NCBI GenBank assembly: GCA_900315175.1
Contig: OMYA01000001.1
Location: forward strand, 1-64,000
Source of the DNA: an uncultured Bacteroidales bacterium
GTDB taxonomy: Bacteria > Bacteroidota > Bacteroidia > Bacteroidales > F082
Direction: 5' to 3'
DNA: 64,000 bases
The notes below the pieces were generated by a model, which was given only the letters and a program-made list of their open reading frames with translations, was not told the origin of the DNA and searched no databases. Of the stretch, positions 1 through 7,488 are shown one piece after another (the first letter of the stretch is position 1; each line of letters opens with the position of its first letter). The translations under genes and the position numbers were made by a program.

Positions 1-178
1 TATAGGTGCCATAAGACACCTATATATAATACAAGACTCTTGGCGTCATCATTGCATTATCGCGCGGAAGATTTAAATTTACCAGATTTAGTGTGCCGCA
101 GATAATTTTAGAACAACGTCTTTCTCTTTATGTCTGCCATCCACCAGGTCCCGTCTTACAGGATTTTGGTGATTGACG
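1..178 (-). ncRNA. Candidate structured non-coding RNA (identity unknown)
   Basis: No open reading frame fits this stretch, but a -7 box (TATCTTTG, 182-189, minus strand) points into it. The minus-strand transcript can fold. A closing stem pairs CGTCAATC (171-178) with GATGACG (44-50), with one bulged A. Inside it are a hairpin TCCTGT-AAG-ACGGGA enclosed by CACC/GGTG, and a GCAGA/TCTGC stem. A final TATAGGTG/CACCTATA hairpin lies at the window edge (1-24). The size (about 135-175 nt) fits a housekeeping or regulatory RNA. I could not assign it to tmRNA, RNase P, SRP or a known riboswitch, and it could be the leader of a gene off the left edge. Confidence 0.42.
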
Positions 179-181
179 GTG

Positions 182-189
182 CAAAGATA
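182..189 (-). promoter_or_regulatory. Promoter -7 box for the candidate RNA
   Basis: TATCTTTG on the minus strand matches the Bacteroidota -7 consensus TAnnTTTG. It faces the gene-free stretch at the left end. Confidence 0.5.
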
Positions 190-270
190 CAAAAAAAACT
201 CATTTGCGCAGCCAAACATGAAGAAAAAAGTTAAAATTTCTCTACTTCACTCTGTTTTGCTCGAAATGAC

Positions 271-299
271 AATCCTGTAAATCTTGTTAATCCAGTCTA
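271..299 (-). repeat. Dispersed repeat GACAGGATTAACAAGATT family (3' of recX)
   Basis: Read on the minus strand (the recX sense), this is GACTGGATTAACAAGATTTACAGGATT. It is a diverged copy of the family found after the genes ending at 49953, 55028 and 55208. A half palindrome of the TCATTTCGA family (241-270) follows it directly. Confidence 0.7.
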
Positions 300-356
300 A
301 AAACTAAGGTCTAAAAACTAAGGTCTAAAGTCTAAGGTCTAAAGTCTAAAGTCTAA
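300..356 (-). repeat. Tandem heptamer tract overlapping the recX 3' end
   Basis: In the recX sense the sequence repeats TTAGACT / TTAGACC about seven times. The repeat begins inside the coding sequence, encodes the last residues LDFRL and supplies the stop codon, then continues into the 3' UTR. Confidence 0.8.
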
Positions 357-800
357 TGTCTTCACCACCTCCCAAACCAACCCCGGCTCATACCCTTTCT
401 GCATGGCATATTGGGCAAGTTTCGCTTTGTGTTTGTATGGGTCTGGCTCGTTTATCTTCTTGGCTTTCAACACTTTAATCAGTTCCTCACGATAAATTCC
501 GGGGTCGATTTCCGAAAGGGCATTTTTAATTATCTCGTCAGAAATTCCTTTCATCTTCAACGACATACGAATCTTATTCACACCCCATTTCTTGAGATGA
601 ATCTTGCTTCTCACGAAAGTTGATGCATAACGTTCATCGTCGAGATAGCCTTCATCAACAAGGAGTTTCACGATTTTCTCCTTCTCAGAATCGGGCATAT
701 CGAAACTGGCAAGTTTGGTACTCACCTCCTGCGTGCACCTGTCCTGATAGGCGCAATAACGCAGTATTTTCTTCAATATGACGTCACGCGACATTTCCAT
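339..800 (-). CDS. recX: Regulatory protein RecX
   Basis: This 153-residue protein matches the RecX family, small all-helical proteins that bind RecA filaments and modulate recombination and SOS. Family signatures seen are RDRCTQEVSTKL, the VDEGYLDDERYASTFVRSK block near residues 48-67, and WGVNKIRMSLKMKGIS. Length and three-helix repeat organisation are typical. The start may be M1 (800) or M3 (794). The -7 box ends only 4 bases before the first ATG, so the message is probably leaderless. recA is not next to it, as is usual in Bacteroidota. The last five residues come from a tandem repeat, so the natural C-terminus may have been altered. Confidence 0.9.
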   Translation of the reverse strand: MEMSRDVILKKILRYCAYQDRCTQEVSTKLASFDMPDSEKEKIVKLLVDEGYLDDERYASTFVRSKIHLKKWGVNKIRMSLKMKGISDEIIKNALSEIDPGIYREELIKVLKAKKINEPDPYKHKAKLAQYAMQKGYEPGLVWEVVKTLDFRL

Positions 801-804
801 TTCA

Positions 805-812
805 CAAAAATA
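805..812 (-). promoter_or_regulatory. recX promoter -7 box
   Basis: TATTTTTG on the minus strand, directly upstream of the recX ATG, leaving almost no 5' UTR. Confidence 0.65.
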
Positions 813-888
813 CTATTTTTTTTAAAACAAACATTAATTACCGTTAATTTACCTCTTAGTCTTTCATAATTTTGAAGATAATATATCA

Positions 889-1064
889 ATGGCAATTAAC
901 GTCTTAATTAATGGTAATTAACGTTTAAATTAATGGCAATTAACGTCTTAATTAATGGCAATTAACGTTTAAATTAATGGCAATTAACGTCTTAATTAAT
1001 GGCAATTAACGTTTAAATTAATGGTAATTAACGTTTAAATGATTGGCAATTAATATTTGACCAA
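889..1064. repeat. 22-bp tandem repeat array in a divergent promoter region
   Basis: Seven head-to-tail 22-bp units start at 889, 911, 933, 955, 977, 999 and 1021, and an eighth degenerate unit runs to 1064. Each unit is ATGG[C/T]AATTAACGT plus CTTAATTA or TTTAAATTA-type endings. The endings largely alternate, giving a 44-bp higher-order period. In the CTTAATTA form, AATTAA-CGTC-TTAATT is a short inverted repeat. A partial inverted copy lies near 832-846. The array fills the recX/SanA-like divergent intergenic region and ends 26 bases before the +strand -7 box. The 22-bp period places every unit on one DNA face, as in multi-operator or iteron arrays. Confidence 0.9.
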
Positions 1065-1089
1065 ATGTATTGAATTACAAATTTTTGTG

Positions 1090-1097
1090 TATTTTTG
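1090..1097 (+). promoter_or_regulatory. Promoter -7 box of the SanA-like gene
   Basis: TATTTTTG lies 5 bases before the ATG at 1103, so translation should start at or next to the transcription start. It also excludes an in-frame ATG at 1070, which would be upstream of the promoter. Confidence 0.65.
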
Positions 1098-1102
1098 CGC
1101 TG

Positions 1103-1795
1103 ATGATAAAAAAGATTCTTAATCGGTTTTTCGTGGTTTTAGGTGCTCTCTTTGCCCTATTCCTGGTTTTGGGTGCGACATCGGTCCCATTTTATATGCA
1201 TTATAATTTGGGGATTGACCCTAATCACGATTACGACACAGTACAACCATTTGAGCCTCAGCATGTTATAATGATGGGCGGTGCCGGCATGCCTTCAGCA
1301 GGCAACCTCATGCGACTTTATTACGCTGCAGGTCTCTCAAAAAATTACGACTGCCCTGTGACCATCGTCCATCCGCAAGACTCCATTTGTCATGCTGAGA
1401 TGTATAATTATCTTGTAAATCAAGGGGTTACGAGAGAAATTTTCCACGACACCATTGGCACCAACACCCGTTCGCAAGTTCTCGGTCTCGCCGAAAACTT
1501 CCCCGATTTGCTTACTGCCAGCATCATCGTTGTGACCTCGCCAGAGCATCTGCGCAGAACGATAAAATGCTTCAATAAGGCTGGTTTTCAACAAGTTAGA
1601 GGCATGGCTGCATACGAAGGCACTGTCGGTTTCAATCTTTCTTTAAAGGGACAGCATGTCGGAGGCAAAGATGAGGTTCCAAGCGTTGAAAGCACCAAGC
1701 TACGCTACACTTTCTGGAATTATCTGAAGCTGGAAATCGACACCTGTCGCGAATATCTCGCGCTGTTTTACTACAAAATAAAAGGTTGGATTTAG
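1103..1795 (+). CDS. SanA/ElyC/YdcF-type DUF218 membrane protein
   Basis: This 230-residue protein has one N-terminal membrane segment (about residues 4-26) followed by a DUF218 domain: MMGGAGMPSAGNLMRLYYAAGL, then CPVTIVHP and the TNTRSQV block near the middle. SanA/ElyC relatives act at the cytoplasmic membrane on envelope integrity, but their reaction is not settled. The start at 1103 is chosen from the promoter position. It converges on ygiQ, with the two stop codons overlapping by three bases. The 22-bp array upstream may control it. Family assignment is good; substrate unknown. Confidence 0.78.
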   Translation: MIKKILNRFFVVLGALFALFLVLGATSVPFYMHYNLGIDPNHDYDTVQPFEPQHVIMMGGAGMPSAGNLMRLYYAAGLSKNYDCPVTIVHPQDSICHAEMYNYLVNQGVTREIFHDTIGTNTRSQVLGLAENFPDLLTASIIVVTSPEHLRRTIKCFNKAGFQQVRGMAAYEGTVGFNLSLKGQHVGGKDEVPSVESTKLRYTFWNYLKLEIDTCREYLALFYYKIKGWI

Positions 1796-3624
1796 TTGCG
1801 ACCGTAGAGGCGGTTTATCCACTCGGCTTTGCCCATTTTCCTAAGCGTTTGCTTCACCCACTGGCGGTTTTCGGGCTTATACCAGAAGAAAAAGCGTTGC
1901 TGGGCTAATTTTTCCTCTTTATTTTTCGCCACAAAAACAGGTTTTAAAGTATACGGGTCGTAGCCCGAATAATAGATTTCTGTCGCCAAAGTCATCGGCG
2001 TCGGCGTGAAGTCCTGCACCTGCTCGAGATGATAGCCCAACTCCTTGGTTTTCACCGCAAGTTCGGCCATATCCATCAAGGTGCACGCCGGATGGCTTGA
2101 TATAAAATAAGGTATCAGCTGCTGGTTGAGATGATATTTCTCGTTGACCTGGTCGAAGCGTTTCTTCAGTTTGTTGAACAGCGAGAAAGGCGGTTTGCGC
2201 ATGAGTCTCAACACGTTGTCGCTCACCTGCTCGGGTGCCACCTTCAGTCGCCCGCTCACGTGACGGCGCATCAGCTGCTCGAAATATTCGTCGTAACCCA
2301 GACGGCCATCGGGGTCGTCGTTGGTAAGAAAAAGGTCATAACGGATACCCGAGCCTATGGTCACCTTTTTAATGTTAGGGTTCTTGTCGACCTCCTTGTA
2401 AAGCTCGATGAGAGGATGGTGGTCGGTGTTAAGATTCTTGCAGATATTAGGCTGGATGCATGTCGGGCGCACGCACTTCTCGCACAGCGACTCGTCTTTT
2501 CCGCGCATCCTGTACATATTAGCCGACGGACCACCCAAATCGCTGATATAGCCTTTGAAATCAGGCATCTGCGTCACCTGCTCCACTTCACGTAATATCG
2601 ATTCTTTGCTTCTCGAAGCCACAAATTTGCCTTGATGTGCCGAGATGGTGCAGAAGGCGCAACCGCCGAAGCATCCTCTATGGATATTCACCGAATGGCG
2701 TATCATCTCGTAAGCAGGGATAGGGCCGCGTTTGGCATATTTCGGGTGCGGCATGCGGGTGTAAGGCAGGTCGAAGGCAGCGTCGATCTGCGCCGTGGTG
2801 TAAGTCGGATACGGCGGATTGATGTAAAGTGTCTGATTACCAACATCTTGCAACAGTCGGGCAGCGTGTTTTTTGTTAGACTCCTCCTCCACATGCTTGA
2901 AATTCGAGGCGTAAAGGCGTTTGTCTTTCAGGCAAATCTCATGAGAGGCAAGATTTATATCTTGCCATTCAGACTCAACCCTCTGTGATTTCTTTTTCAA
3001 GAAGAAAGTTTGCGGTATATCGGTTATCTCGTCGATTTTTTTGCCTTCGGAAAGGGCTTTAGCAATCTCGATATTTGCCAGCTCGCCCATGCCGTAAACG
3101 CCCATATCAGCATGAGAGTCAACGAGAATGCTTGGTTTTAAAGAATCTGACCAGTAGTCATAATGTGTCACTCTTCGCAACGATGCCTCGATGCCGCCGA
3201 GAACGACCGGCACGTCGGGATAAATCTGTTTGAGGATGTTGCAATAAACCACCGATGCGTAATCCGGGCGGAATCCTGCCTCGCCGCCGGGGGTGTAGGC
3301 GTCGTTGGAGCGCAGGCGTTTGTTGGCGGTGTAATGGTTCACCATCGAGTCCATGCAGCCTGCCGAGACACCGAAATACAGCCGTGGCTTGCCGAACTTG
3401 CGGAAGTCACGAAGGTCGTCACGCCAGTTGGGCTGCGGGATGATGCCCACTTTGTAACCTTCTTTTTCAAGTGTGCGCCCGATGACAGCCGCCCCGAACG
3501 AGGGATGGTCGACGTATGCGTCACCGCTGACGAGCACAATGTCGAGCTCGTCCCACCCTCGCAGGTCGGATTCCTTCTTCGTTATCGGGAGCCACTTCAG
3601 CAAATCCATACCTAATACTTTCAA
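1792..3624 (-). CDS. YgiQ-family radical SAM protein
   Basis: This 610-residue protein has the YgiQ layout: an N-terminal B12-binding-like domain (DIVLVSGDAYVDHPSFG, near residue 30), then a radical SAM core with the CxxxCxxC cluster motif in RGCFGGCAFCTISAHQGK. A second cysteine set, CEKCVRPTCIQPNIC, follows. The C-terminal region HLEQVQDFTPTPMT is typical. Members are called UPF0313 and their substrate is not known. The start may also be M6 (3609, MDLLKWLP), which aligns better with family N-termini. It is a single gene, convergent with the SanA-like gene. Confidence 0.9.
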   Translation of the reverse strand: MKVLGMDLLKWLPITKKESDLRGWDELDIVLVSGDAYVDHPSFGAAVIGRTLEKEGYKVGIIPQPNWRDDLRDFRKFGKPRLYFGVSAGCMDSMVNHYTANKRLRSNDAYTPGGEAGFRPDYASVVYCNILKQIYPDVPVVLGGIEASLRRVTHYDYWSDSLKPSILVDSHADMGVYGMGELANIEIAKALSEGKKIDEITDIPQTFFLKKKSQRVESEWQDINLASHEICLKDKRLYASNFKHVEEESNKKHAARLLQDVGNQTLYINPPYPTYTTAQIDAAFDLPYTRMPHPKYAKRGPIPAYEMIRHSVNIHRGCFGGCAFCTISAHQGKFVASRSKESILREVEQVTQMPDFKGYISDLGGPSANMYRMRGKDESLCEKCVRPTCIQPNICKNLNTDHHPLIELYKEVDKNPNIKKVTIGSGIRYDLFLTNDDPDGRLGYDEYFEQLMRRHVSGRLKVAPEQVSDNVLRLMRKPPFSLFNKLKKRFDQVNEKYHLNQQLIPYFISSHPACTLMDMAELAVKTKELGYHLEQVQDFTPTPMTLATEIYYSGYDPYTLKPVFVAKNKEEKLAQQRFFFWYKPENRQWVKQTLRKMGKAEWINRLYGRN

Positions 3625-3684
3625 GCAGAAACAACAGATATAGCAGAAATTATCATCTACTTTTTTCGCAATTTCTGCGTGATT

Positions 3685-4251
3685 TTATTTTGCAAAAAAA
3701 TCTGTAAGACCTTTGCGTGCGTCGGCAAGCTTCTCCTGCCAACTCTCCACTGAGTTCTGTCCCACCACGTCGGTCACGTATTTCACCGCGATGAACGGGA
3801 TTCCCATCTCACGGCACACATCAGCCATAGCGTAGGATTCCATGTCGATGACATCGCCTTCAATGTCGGCACCCGATGTGATGAAACTGTCCCCTGTGTT
3901 GCAGGTGCCCCACAAGACCTTGGCACGTTCAGTCAGCCGTTGTTCTGTTAGGACGTGGCGCGCCGCATCCGTACCAAACACAATCTCCGACACCACACCA
4001 TTGAGCGTCACCTTCCGTAAATCCCTGTCAATGAATCTGTTACAGACAATAATGTCGCCAATATTATGGTTCAGCGTGCCAGCCGAGCCGTAATTGATAA
4101 CCATGTCAGGGTGATATTCACAAATGGCACGCATTGTCTTCATGGCGGCATTCACCTTGCCCATGCCGGTTTCAACGTAAATCGCCTCCGCATTGGGGAT
4201 GTTAATCTCAATCTTTTCCTCAGGAATAGCGTAAACTAATAAAATCTTCAT
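3685..4251 (-). CDS. Nucleoside phosphorylase-superfamily nucleosidase (MTA/SAH nucleosidase-like)
   Basis: This 188-residue protein is of the PNP/UDP phosphorylase superfamily, most like 5'-methylthioadenosine/S-adenosylhomocysteine nucleosidases. Seen are ETGMGKVNAA, the glycine motif NYGSAG and the late DMESYAMADVC block, whose acidic residues contact the ribose hydroxyls in this family. It is shorter than E. coli MTAN (about 230 aa), and the substrate could be another purine nucleoside. The start at 4251 (MKILLVYAIPEE) is preferred over an upstream ATG at 4269 because the first strand begins there. It follows the M20 gene in the same direction after 68 bp and probably shares its transcript. 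Confidence 0.72.
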   Translation of the reverse strand: MKILLVYAIPEEKIEINIPNAEAIYVETGMGKVNAAMKTMRAICEYHPDMVINYGSAGTLNHNIGDIIVCNRFIDRDLRKVTLNGVVSEIVFGTDAARHVLTEQRLTERAKVLWGTCNTGDSFITSGADIEGDVIDMESYAMADVCREMGIPFIAVKYVTDVVGQNSVESWQEKLADARKGLTDFFAK

Positions 4252-4289
4252 AATTAGTAATAATTTCATATTTTATCCTTTTTTTAAAT

Positions 4290-4309
4290 GGATAAGGCAT
4301 GCCTTATCC
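4290..4309. repeat. Perfect 20-bp palindrome GGATAAGGC/GCCTTATCC type
   Basis: A perfect palindrome lies between the M20 gene and the nucleosidase gene. It is related to the second palindrome at 4338-4357 (same GGATAA...TTATCC arms). It could be an attenuating hairpin within the operon or a REP-like element. Confidence 0.7.
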
Positions 4310-4319
4310 GTACGGGTTA

Positions 4320-5522
4320 TCATTTCTTATCCAGTTGGGATAACGCCTGCGTTATCCATACCATTGTCTCAATTCCGATTCTCATCGAATTTTCATCAAT
4401 ATTAAAATTGGATGTGTGTTGTTTTGCATTAATGCCTTTTTCAGGATTTGAAGTGCCTAAGCGATAGAAACATGCCGGAATTTTCTGCGAGTACCAGGCG
4501 AAGTCCTCGGCGGTCATCAGTTGAGGCAAATTCTTCACCTTGTCTTCACCTAAAACATCTTTCGCGAAAGCGGCGCATTTTTCTGTCAATTCGACATCAT
4601 TTTTCAATGAAGGATAGCCTTGCTCAATAAATATTTCAGCCTCACAGCCATATTCAGATGCAATTTCTTTTGCAACTTTTAAAATATTATCCTTCAATGA
4701 CTTACGTTTAATTTCGTCAAAAGTGCGCATCGTGCCTTTCAGTTTCACCTCAGAAGGGATGACGTTGTAAGTTCCGTCGGCGACGAAGCTTCCGAATGCC
4801 AACAAACCGTTCGAATTATTGTTTTCAGGATACAATTCTGACAATTTTGACACTATTTTCGCTGCAGCGAGCAATGCATTGTCACGCTCGGCAGGTTTTG
4901 CGGCATGGCCACCCCTGCCCTTCACGGTGATGTTGACCTCGTCTGACGATGCCATATAAGGGCCTGCATGGAACCCCACTTCGCCGTAAGGCAAATCAGG
5001 ATAGACATGCTGTCCGATGATTAAATCGACATCGTTGAGAACGCCTTCTTTAATCATCAGAGACGCTCCGCCCGGCAGTTTTTCTTCTCCTGGTTGAAAA
5101 ATAAGTTTTATCGTGCCGGAAATTTTATCTCTTAAATCATTGAGGATGAATGCAGTGCCGAGCAGCATCGCGGTATGAGCGTCATGACCGCAGGCATGCA
5201 TCACGCCCTCGTTGACGGAACGATACGGGATGTCGTTTTGCTCCTGAATCGGGAGAGCGTCGATATCTGCTCTTAAAGCGATGGTGTTTGCTGATGAGGT
5301 TCCTCGCTGCGCTCGGAATGACAGGCCTTTAATGGTTGCAACTATTCCTGTGCCGGCGATATCTGATTGAAATTCAATGTTTCGCGAAGCAAGACATCTC
5401 TTTATGAGTTCAGCGGTTTCTTTCTCGCAAAAACTCAATTCAGGATGCTGATGAAGCTGCCGTCGGATTGCCACGACCTCATCGAAATACGCGTCACACT
5501 TGGATTTTATCAGCTGCCTCAT
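4320..5522 (-). CDS. M20-family amidohydrolase (N-acyl-amino-acid hydrolase-like)
   Basis: This 400-residue zinc amidohydrolase is of the M20D/AbgB-hippurate hydrolase type. Metal and catalytic motifs seen are HACGHDAHTAMLLG, the glutamate pair in QPGEEKLPGG, GQHVYPD and the late TAEDFAWYSQ block; the dimerisation domain lies between (about residues 180-290). It should cleave an N-acyl or peptide bond in the cytoplasm. The start at 5522 (MRQLIKSK) follows a -7 box, whereas longer in-frame starts lie upstream of it. Residues near 80-95 (LSFRAQRGTSSAN) look like a translated REP-type repeat inserted between GTGIVATIKG and TIALRAD. The last codons contain a second palindrome (4338-4357). Confidence 0.88.
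   Translation of the reverse strand: MRQLIKSKCDAYFDEVVAIRRQLHQHPELSFCEKETAELIKRCLASRNIEFQSDIAGTGIVATIKGLSFRAQRGTSSANTIALRADIDALPIQEQNDIPYRSVNEGVMHACGHDAHTAMLLGTAFILNDLRDKISGTIKLIFQPGEEKLPGGASLMIKEGVLNDVDLIIGQHVYPDLPYGEVGFHAGPYMASSDEVNITVKGRGGHAAKPAERDNALLAAAKIVSKLSELYPENNNSNGLLAFGSFVADGTYNVIPSEVKLKGTMRTFDEIKRKSLKDNILKVAKEIASEYGCEAEIFIEQGYPSLKNDVELTEKCAAFAKDVLGEDKVKNLPQLMTAEDFAWYSQKIPACFYRLGTSNPEKGINAKQHTSNFNIDENSMRIGIETMVWITQALSQLDKK
4338..4357. repeat. Second GGATAACGC/GCGTTATCC palindrome, inside the M20 3' end
   Basis: Nine-base arms GGATAACGC and GCGTTATCC with a CT centre. It lies 28 bp from the related palindrome at 4290-4309 and within the coding sequence for the last dozen residues of the amidohydrolase. 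Confidence 0.65.
5292..5323. repeat. REP-like segment inserted in frame in the M20 gene
   Basis: The sequence GAGGTTCCTCGCTGCGCTC-GGAATGACA resembles the dispersed TCATTTCGA / GGAATGACA palindromes elsewhere here (22181, 36279). It encodes the atypical peptide FRAQRGTSS. Confidence 0.5.
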
Positions 5523-5540
5523 TTTTAATTTTATTTTTCG

Positions 5541-5548
5541 CAAAAATA
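5541..5548 (-). promoter_or_regulatory. M20 operon promoter -7 box
   Basis: TATTTTTG on the minus strand, 18 bases before the ATG at 5522. Confidence 0.65.
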
Positions 5549-5561
5549 AAAAAAATATTAG

Positions 5562-5569
5562 TACCTTTG
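5562..5569 (+). promoter_or_regulatory. Carboxyltransferase gene promoter -7 box
   Basis: TACCTTTG, divergent from the M20 promoter 13 bp away. The ATG follows at 5623. Confidence 0.7.
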
Positions 5570-5622
5570 CAATCCAATTACAAGAGTTTAAAAAAAAATC
5601 AAATATAAAAAGAAAAACGGAC

Positions 5623-7389
5623 ATGAAAAAGGAAGTAAAATTTAGTCTTGTCTACCGCGATATGTGGCAGAGTTCAGGCAAATACGTGCCTCGCAAGGAC
5701 CAGTTGGAAAAGATTGCGCCGCTCATCATCGACATGGGCTGCTTCGACCGTGTGGAGACCAACGGCGGTGCCGCCGAACAGGTCAACCTGCTTTATGGTG
5801 AGAACCCGAACCCTTCGGTGCGTGCTTTCACTGCGGCGTTGCATAAAGGCGGCATCGAGTGCCATATGCTCGACCGCGCTCTCAACGCATTGAGAATGAA
5901 TCCTGTGCCAGCCGACGTGCGTCAGCTGATGTACAAGGTGAAGAAAGCCCAGGGCGTCGACATCACACGTATCTTCTGCGGCTTGAACGACGTACGCAAC
6001 ATCATCCCGTCGATTCAGTGGGCCAACGAAGCCGGCATGATATCGCAGGCTGCCATGAGTATCACCTATTCACAGGTGCATACCGCCGAGTATTACATGC
6101 ACATGGCTGATGAGCTTATCGCCGCAGGCGCTAAGGAAATCGCATTGAAAGACATGGCAGGCGTCGGTCGCCCGGTGTCGTTGGGCAAGATTGTGAACCA
6201 TATCAAGACACAGCACCCGGAGATCAAGGTGCAGTACCACGGTCACACCACCCCAGGTCTCTCGATGGCCTCGATGCTTGAGGTGTGCAAGGCAGGCTGC
6301 GACTACGTCGACGTGGCAATGGAACCTCTCTCATGGGGCACCGTCCATCCTGACGTCATCAGCGTGCAGGCAATGTTGAAGGACGCAGGTTTCCTCGTGA
6401 AAGACATCGACATGAAGACATACATGGCTGCCCGCAGCATGACACAGAGCTTCATCGACGACTTCCTCGGCTACTGGATCGACCCGCGCAACCGTTACAT
6501 CAACTCATTGCTGCTGGGTTGCGGTCTTCCAGGCGGCATGATGGGCTCACTGATGGCCGACCTCAAACCGGTGCACGCCGCCATCAACATGAACCGCAAG
6601 AATCAAGGTCTTCCAGAACTCTCAGAAGACGAGATGCTCGTCGAGCTGTTCCAGGAAGTGCAGGATATATGGCCTAAACTCGGCAACCCGCCATTAGTGA
6701 CGCCATTCAGCCAGTACACCAAGAACATCGCCTTGATGAACCTCTTCGCGATGAGCAAGGGCGAGCCTCGTTACGAGACATCCATCGACCCTGCCGCATG
6801 GGACATGATTCTCGGCAAAGCCGGAAAACTCCCGGGCACTCTGGCACCTGAGATCGTGGAACTCGCCAAGAAGAAAGGCTTCGAGTTCTTCACAGGCAAC
6901 CCGCAGGACAACTACCCGGATGCACTTCCTCATTTCATCGAAGAGATGAAGAAAGAAGGCTGGGACCGCGGACAGGACGACGAAGAGCTGTTCGAGTTTG
7001 CAATGCACGAGAAACAGTATCGTGAATACAAGTCGGGCGAGGCAAAACGCCGTTTCAACCAGGAACTCGAGGCTAAGATGCAGGCTAAGGCCGAGCAAGG
7101 CGGCAACAAAGTCAGCCTTGACGACCTCCGCAAGATGCGTCATCCGAACGCCGAGACAGTGACAGCGCCTACAAGCGGACAGGTCATCTGGGAACTCGAC
7201 GCCTACGAGAAGTCGATGGCACCAGCCACAGGCACCAAATACAACGAAGGCGACACCTTCTGTTATATCCAGACACCTTACGCACCTGAGGAGGTGAAAA
7301 CCAACTGGAGCGGCAAACTCGTGGAAGTCGTCGCCGAACAAGGCAAAAACGTGAAAAAAGGCGATATTTTAGCTTTCATCGAGAAATAA
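5623..7389 (+). CDS. Oxaloacetate decarboxylase alpha / pyruvate carboxylase subunit B-like carboxyltransferase
   Basis: This 588-residue protein has an HMGL-like TIM barrel (residues about 1-300), a PYC/OadA helical domain, and a C-terminal biotinyl/lipoyl-like domain (about 510-588). Barrel motifs include YRDMWQS (usually RDxHQS), KDMAGVGRP, the metal histidines in YHGHTTPG, and YVDVAMEPLSWG. Such proteins move CO2 between biotin and pyruvate/oxaloacetate. The terminal domain keeps APTSGQVIWELDA and VKKGDILAFIEK, but where AMKM should be it reads CYIQTPYAPEE, with no biotinylated lysine. It may use a separate biotin carrier. Single gene with its own promoter and terminator; start set by the promoter and MKKEVKFSLVYRD. 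Confidence 0.85.
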   Translation: MKKEVKFSLVYRDMWQSSGKYVPRKDQLEKIAPLIIDMGCFDRVETNGGAAEQVNLLYGENPNPSVRAFTAALHKGGIECHMLDRALNALRMNPVPADVRQLMYKVKKAQGVDITRIFCGLNDVRNIIPSIQWANEAGMISQAAMSITYSQVHTAEYYMHMADELIAAGAKEIALKDMAGVGRPVSLGKIVNHIKTQHPEIKVQYHGHTTPGLSMASMLEVCKAGCDYVDVAMEPLSWGTVHPDVISVQAMLKDAGFLVKDIDMKTYMAARSMTQSFIDDFLGYWIDPRNRYINSLLLGCGLPGGMMGSLMADLKPVHAAINMNRKNQGLPELSEDEMLVELFQEVQDIWPKLGNPPLVTPFSQYTKNIALMNLFAMSKGEPRYETSIDPAAWDMILGKAGKLPGTLAPEIVELAKKKGFEFFTGNPQDNYPDALPHFIEEMKKEGWDRGQDDEELFEFAMHEKQYREYKSGEAKRRFNQELEAKMQAKAEQGGNKVSLDDLRKMRHPNAETVTAPTSGQVIWELDAYEKSMAPATGTKYNEGDTFCYIQTPYAPEEVKTNWSGKLVEVVAEQGKNVKKGDILAFIEK

Positions 7390-7396
7390 AAATTGA

Positions 7397-7436
7397 AAAA
7401 AAGGGCGGATATATGGTTCGCCCTTTTGTTTTTTTC
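7397..7436 (+). terminator. Rho-independent terminator after the carboxyltransferase gene
   Basis: A-rich flank, AAAGGGCG/CGCCCTTT stem with an 11-base loop, then a T tract; 8 bases after the stop codon. Confidence 0.85.
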
Positions 7437-7437
7437 G

Positions 7438-7445
7438 TATATTTG
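7438..7445 (+). promoter_or_regulatory. Promoter -7 box of the T9SS cargo gene
   Basis: TATATTTG directly after the preceding terminator; ATG at 7489. Confidence 0.7.
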
Positions 7446-7488
7446 CATGTTGAAAAATTTCAAATTACAAACTTAAATATTATTTCAT

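Noticed and set aside
889..1064. CRISPR array
   Set aside because: The units are contiguous 22-bp tandems without unique spacers, and there are no cas genes.
1070..1102. Longer N-terminus for the SanA-like protein
   Set aside because: The upstream ATG lies before the -7 box, so it would not be transcribed.
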